Shown here: one piece after another, positions 61,084 through 64,000 of the stretch
Numbering within the stretch: position 1 is the stretch's first letter
Layout: each line of letters begins with the position of its first letter
Assembly: GCA_947588985.1 (NCBI GenBank)
Contig: CANQBG010000001.1
Location: 62,001 to 126,000 of the forward strand
Origin: an uncultured Clostridia bacterium
Lineage (GTDB): Bacteria > Bacillota > Clostridia > Christensenellales > Borkfalkiaceae
DNA length: 64,000 bases
Direction of reading: 5' to 3'
The notes under the pieces: model-generated
What the model was told of the DNA's origin: nothing
The model's input: only the letters and a program-made list of their open reading frames with translations
Databases searched by the model: none
Position numbers and translations under genes: made by a program

Positions 61084-61914
61084 TTATATGGCAATCGGGA
61101 TCTTATGATCGAAGGGATGATAGCAGTAGTTTTCCAAGGTGAACGAGTCCGTCGTGAAGTCGTAGAAATTTTTTACGGAAGCGTCTACGTGAAGCTTCGG
61201 TGCGGGCATGGGTGCCCTTTCGATGATCTCTTTGACGAGCGGAATGTGCCGATCGTAGAGATGCGCATCTGCGATCACATGCACAAGTTCGCCCGCTTTG
61301 AGCCCGGAAACCTGCGCAAACATGATGAGTAAAATCGAATATTGCACCACATTCCAATTGTTGGCCGTGAGCATATCCTGCGAACGCTGGTTGAGAATGC
61401 CGTTTAGGGTGTCTCCCGAGACGTTGAACGTCATGGAATAGGCGCAGGGATAGAGGTGCATCTCGTGCAGGTCGGCAAAGTTATAGATATTGGTGAGAAT
61501 GCGCCGCGAGACGGGGTTGTGCTTTAAGTCGTAGAGCACGCGGTCCACTTGGTCGAACTCGCCCTCGGGATACACATTCTTGATGCCGAGCTGATAGCCG
61601 TAGGCCTTGCCGATGCTGCCCGTCTCATCCGCCCAGCTATCCCAGATGTGCGAATGGAGGTCGCGGATGTTGTTGCTCTTCTTCTGCCAGATCCAGAGGA
61701 GCTCGTCGATACAGCTTTTGAGCGCCGTGCGGCGGATGGTCAGAATGGGAAACTCCTCTTTGAGGTCGTAGCGGTTGACGACGCCGAACTTCTTCACGGT
61801 ATGGGCGGGCGTCCCGTCCTCCCAATGCGGCCGCACCTCGCGATCGGTGTCCCACACGCCGTTTTGAAGGATCTCTCTGCAGTTTTGAATAAAAATCTCG
61901 TCTGCCCTGCTCAT
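61084..61914 (-). CDS. thyA: Thymidylate synthase (ThyA type)
   Basis: The 276-aa enzyme methylates dUMP with methylene-tetrahydrofolate. The active-site Cys lies in MHLYPCAYSMTFNVSGDTLN, the phosphate-binding Arg in NPVSRRILTNIYNF, and QRSQDMLTANNWNVVQYSI and DAHLYDRHIPLVKE are family motifs. AAGGAG precedes the ATG. It is followed by folA, which restores the folate it consumes. Confidence 0.97.
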   Translation of the reverse strand: MSRADEIFIQNCREILQNGVWDTDREVRPHWEDGTPAHTVKKFGVVNRYDLKEEFPILTIRRTALKSCIDELLWIWQKKSNNIRDLHSHIWDSWADETGSIGKAYGYQLGIKNVYPEGEFDQVDRVLYDLKHNPVSRRILTNIYNFADLHEMHLYPCAYSMTFNVSGDTLNGILNQRSQDMLTANNWNVVQYSILLIMFAQVSGLKAGELVHVIADAHLYDRHIPLVKEIIERAPMPAPKLHVDASVKNFYDFTTDSFTLENYCYHPFDHKIPIAI

Positions 61915-61935
61915 GGTAACTCCTTTCTCTTTCCC

Positions 61936-63996
61936 TTATGTGAAGCGGAATCGGATCCCCCCGCGCTTCTTGAAGAGCCCCTTTTTCATCGACTGCCCGA
62001 AGATCTCCGCGACGCGCGGACGAAAACGGGCGGGGAGCGTCACGCTCCTGAGCGAAGTGATGCCGCAAAACTTCCCGTTCGGCAGATCCCCCGCCCCGAT
62101 TAGCTCGAGGTACTCCAACTTTTTGACGGGATGACGGGCATCCCTGAGGTCGAAATACGCGTTTACATGTTGGATAGGGATGGTCAGCCGCTCCACGTCG
62201 AGCTCGGAAAGGCCGCTCATCTCAAACTCATCGCACACCCTTTCGAATTCCAAATGTGCGGGCAACTTCAACTCTCGGAGTTTTCCCTCCGCACTCCAGA
62301 CCATGAACCCGATCTTTACCATAAGGGGATCCCAAGGCAGGGAGAGTGAGGCCAGCTCTTCACAGCCGCAAAATGCGTACGCCTCGATTCCTTTGATCGG
62401 AGACGTTGCCGAGACCTCGCAGACGCCGCTCTCCATGAAGAGCCCCGTCTCGATCCGATCGATCCCTGCGGGGATCGTCACCGATTCCATGCCGTTCTCG
62501 CGCGCCTTCATGCGCTCCGCATTCTCTCCGGAGACCTCCTCCGAATACATCGTCTCCCCCGCAACCGGCGCAAGCGCCCGCAGCGATCTGCACTTGCAAA
62601 AGGCGTAGCGGCCGATCCGCTCCATGTGCGCGGGAACGACGACGCGCACGAGCGACGCGCAATCTTGGAAGGCGTACTCCCCGATCGCCTTGAGCGACGG
62701 ACCGACAACTCTTACGAGATCCTTGCACCCGTGGAAGGCATGCGCTTCGATTTCTTCCACGCCGCCCCGCAAATAGATCTCCTCCGGTCCGCGGCCGTAA
62801 AACGCGCTCGCGCCGATGCGCTTTACCGAGACGCCCTTGGGGATCTTTGTATTTTTACAGCCGAGCGCCAGCGTCCCTTCCCGATCGATGAGGCATTCCC
62901 CCTCGGCCTTGTAGACGCGATTTTCGGGGTCCGCTTCGAGATGTTCGAGCGCGGAGCAATCCGCAAACGCCGATCCAAAGACCTTCTCGACGCCCGCATG
63001 AAGGGAGACCGTCTTGAGGTCCTTACAGCCGTGAAACTGCAAGGGAGGCACCGTCGTTACGGAGGCGGGGACCTCGAGCGCCGTCAGCGCCTCCCCCGCC
63101 AAGGTGAGCCGGCCGGCGTATTGCGTGGGATTGGAGCCCCAATTCCCGGCGTCGCTGAAGGCGATCGCAAACCAATCGGAGAGCGAGGGCGCATGCACTT
63201 CCCGGATCGCCGTACACGCGAAGAAGGCGTCGGTCCCAACGGAGCGGAGTCCCGCGGGGAAGGTGACGGAGGCAAGGCGCTCTCCGCCATAGAACGCATA
63301 ATCCCCGATCTTTTGCACGCCCTCGGGAATATGCAGATCTTCGAGCAGTTCGCCGTTCAAAAAGAGACGTTTTGCGCTTTCAAGCGGATTGGCGTGTTCA
63401 TTTTCAAACGCGATCCCGCACCATGCCGTAAGATCCTCGATACAGACCCCTTGCAAGTGCGTCTCTCCGTAGAAAGCATTCTTGCCCACCCGGCGCAGAC
63501 TGCGCGGAAGCTCGAGCTCCCGCATTGCAGAATAACAGCAGAACGCGTACGCCCCGATCTTTTGCACGCCCTCCGGGATCACGATCCGCTCGAGCGGCTC
63601 GCCGTCAAGGATGAGCTGCGCTTCGCGTTTACACGGATTGGCCCGTTCGTTTTCAAATGCGATACGGCACCAGCTTGCAAGGTCGGGGATGACGACTTTT
63701 CTCACGATGACCTTATCAAAGGCGTCCCCTTCGATCCGCTCCAAGGTCGAGGGGAGGACGAGCTCTTCGATCGAACAATAATTTTCGAGCTTCTTTCCGT
63801 TGATGCGCACGACCCCTTCCGGCAAGATCAACCGCCCGATCCGAATAAAATCCGCAAATGCGCCGCCTTCGATGACGGTAACACCCTCGGGGACCGCGAT
63901 CTCCTCCGCCTCGCACCGTACGCCGCCATGCGGGTTCTCGCCCTCCGCTTTGACGAGCGTCTTTCCGATGACGACGAACCTCACTTGATCGCCCAT
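61936..63996 (-). CDS. BspA-type leucine-rich repeat protein (LRR_5)
   Basis: At least 686 aa, made of about 20 LRR_5 units with the I-x-x-x-A-F-x-x-C/G-x-x-L pattern (EGVQKIGAYAFCCYSAMREL, EGVQKIGDYAFYGGERLASV, KAIGEYAFQDCASLVRVVVP). The unit LTAWCGIAFENEHANPLESA-K recurs at least twice, showing internal duplication. The visible ATG at 63994-63996 is 4 bp from the window edge with no room to see a ribosome site, so the true start may lie outside. No signal peptide is visible from this start. Its role is probably protein-protein interaction. Confidence 0.85.
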   Translation of the reverse strand: MGDQVRFVVIGKTLVKAEGENPHGGVRCEAEEIAVPEGVTVIEGGAFADFIRIGRLILPEGVVRINGKKLENYCSIEELVLPSTLERIEGDAFDKVIVRKVVIPDLASWCRIAFENERANPCKREAQLILDGEPLERIVIPEGVQKIGAYAFCCYSAMRELELPRSLRRVGKNAFYGETHLQGVCIEDLTAWCGIAFENEHANPLESAKRLFLNGELLEDLHIPEGVQKIGDYAFYGGERLASVTFPAGLRSVGTDAFFACTAIREVHAPSLSDWFAIAFSDAGNWGSNPTQYAGRLTLAGEALTALEVPASVTTVPPLQFHGCKDLKTVSLHAGVEKVFGSAFADCSALEHLEADPENRVYKAEGECLIDREGTLALGCKNTKIPKGVSVKRIGASAFYGRGPEEIYLRGGVEEIEAHAFHGCKDLVRVVGPSLKAIGEYAFQDCASLVRVVVPAHMERIGRYAFCKCRSLRALAPVAGETMYSEEVSGENAERMKARENGMESVTIPAGIDRIETGLFMESGVCEVSATSPIKGIEAYAFCGCEELASLSLPWDPLMVKIGFMVWSAEGKLRELKLPAHLEFERVCDEFEMSGLSELDVERLTIPIQHVNAYFDLRDARHPVKKLEYLELIGAGDLPNGKFCGITSLRSVTLPARFRPRVAEIFGQSMKKGLFKKRGGIRFRFT

Positions 63997-64000
63997 AGCC

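Overview
The window reads as a chromosomal segment of an anaerobic, GC-rich member of the Clostridia (Bacillota). The evidence is an oxygen-sensitive class III ribonucleotide reductase (nrdD-nrdG), a bifunctional AdhE for ethanol fermentation, the sporulation genes yabP-yabQ-divIC, whiA, a tRNA-Leu and many Shine-Dalgarno starts of the GGAGG type. The surface lipoproteins with D-x-D-x-D-G/C-x-x-C segments and the BspA-type leucine-rich repeat protein fit an uncultured gut lineage such as Christensenellales/Borkfalkiaceae. That placement is an inference, not something the sequence proves.

Layout. 1-4.7 kb: three minus-strand lipoproteins, two of them paralogues and the first cut by the window edge. 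4.8-7.7 kb: a small carbohydrate-type cluster (AraC regulator, sugar-phosphate isomerase/epimerase, Gfo/Idh/MocA dehydrogenase) closed by a strong terminator. 7.7-10.9 kb: polA-coaE. 10.9-12.1 kb: tRNA-Leu with a duplicated 3' end, then an AT-rich accessory patch (PPOX-type flavoprotein, XRE regulator). 12.2-14.4 kb: SPFH protein and DUF1848 protein. 14.5-16.8 kb: an eroding redox locus in which a flavodoxin and an ECF-type membrane protein are intact, but an aldo/keto reductase, a TetR regulator and an iron alcohol dehydrogenase are broken. 16.9-21.8 kb: RNA methyltransferase, flavodoxin, two CobW/P47K GTPases (one with a long Asp/His repeat) and an M29 aminopeptidase. 21.9-26.9 kb: nrdDG with NrdR-like boxes, then a PfkB-type kinase and pfkA. 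27-34.3 kb: dnaE, whiA, PHP hydrolase, murB and a solute-binding-like protein. 34.3-35.3 kb: a possible structured RNA, a DUF1540 protein and rplI. 35.3-40.7 kb: adhE and valS. 40.8-43.4 kb: an ABC importer of the NMT1/SsuA type. 43.3-46.7 kb: a YkvI-like membrane protein and a membrane-anchored PadR-like protein with a long 11-residue repeat. 46.8-51.0 kb: ROK kinase, rho, MBL hydrolase, DUF1934 protein and a YgjP-type metallopeptidase. 51.1-55.5 kb: aroA, GH127 arabinofuranosidase, LMW tyrosine phosphatase and a small XRE regulator. 55.6-58.3 kb: yabP-yabQ-divIC-Ppx/GppA-M50. 58.5-64 kb: typA, folA, thyA and a leucine-rich repeat protein.

Most genes form short operons with 4-nt ATGA overlaps. 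Many promoters have near-consensus -35 and -10 boxes 16-18 bp apart. At several genes (polA, aroA, the XRE gene at 55326, the AraC gene) the -10 box sits only 6-8 bp before the start codon, so these messages are predicted to be leaderless. Four copies of a short palindrome ending in TTTTGC/GCAAAA lie between genes. One is directly upstream of the PadR-like gene and contains a perfect 7-bp inverted repeat. The most unusual items are the PadR/hendecad/membrane protein, the palindrome family, the Asp/His-repeat metallochaperone pair, the NrdR-box arrangement and the decaying redox locus. No insertion sequence, prophage or CRISPR array is visible.
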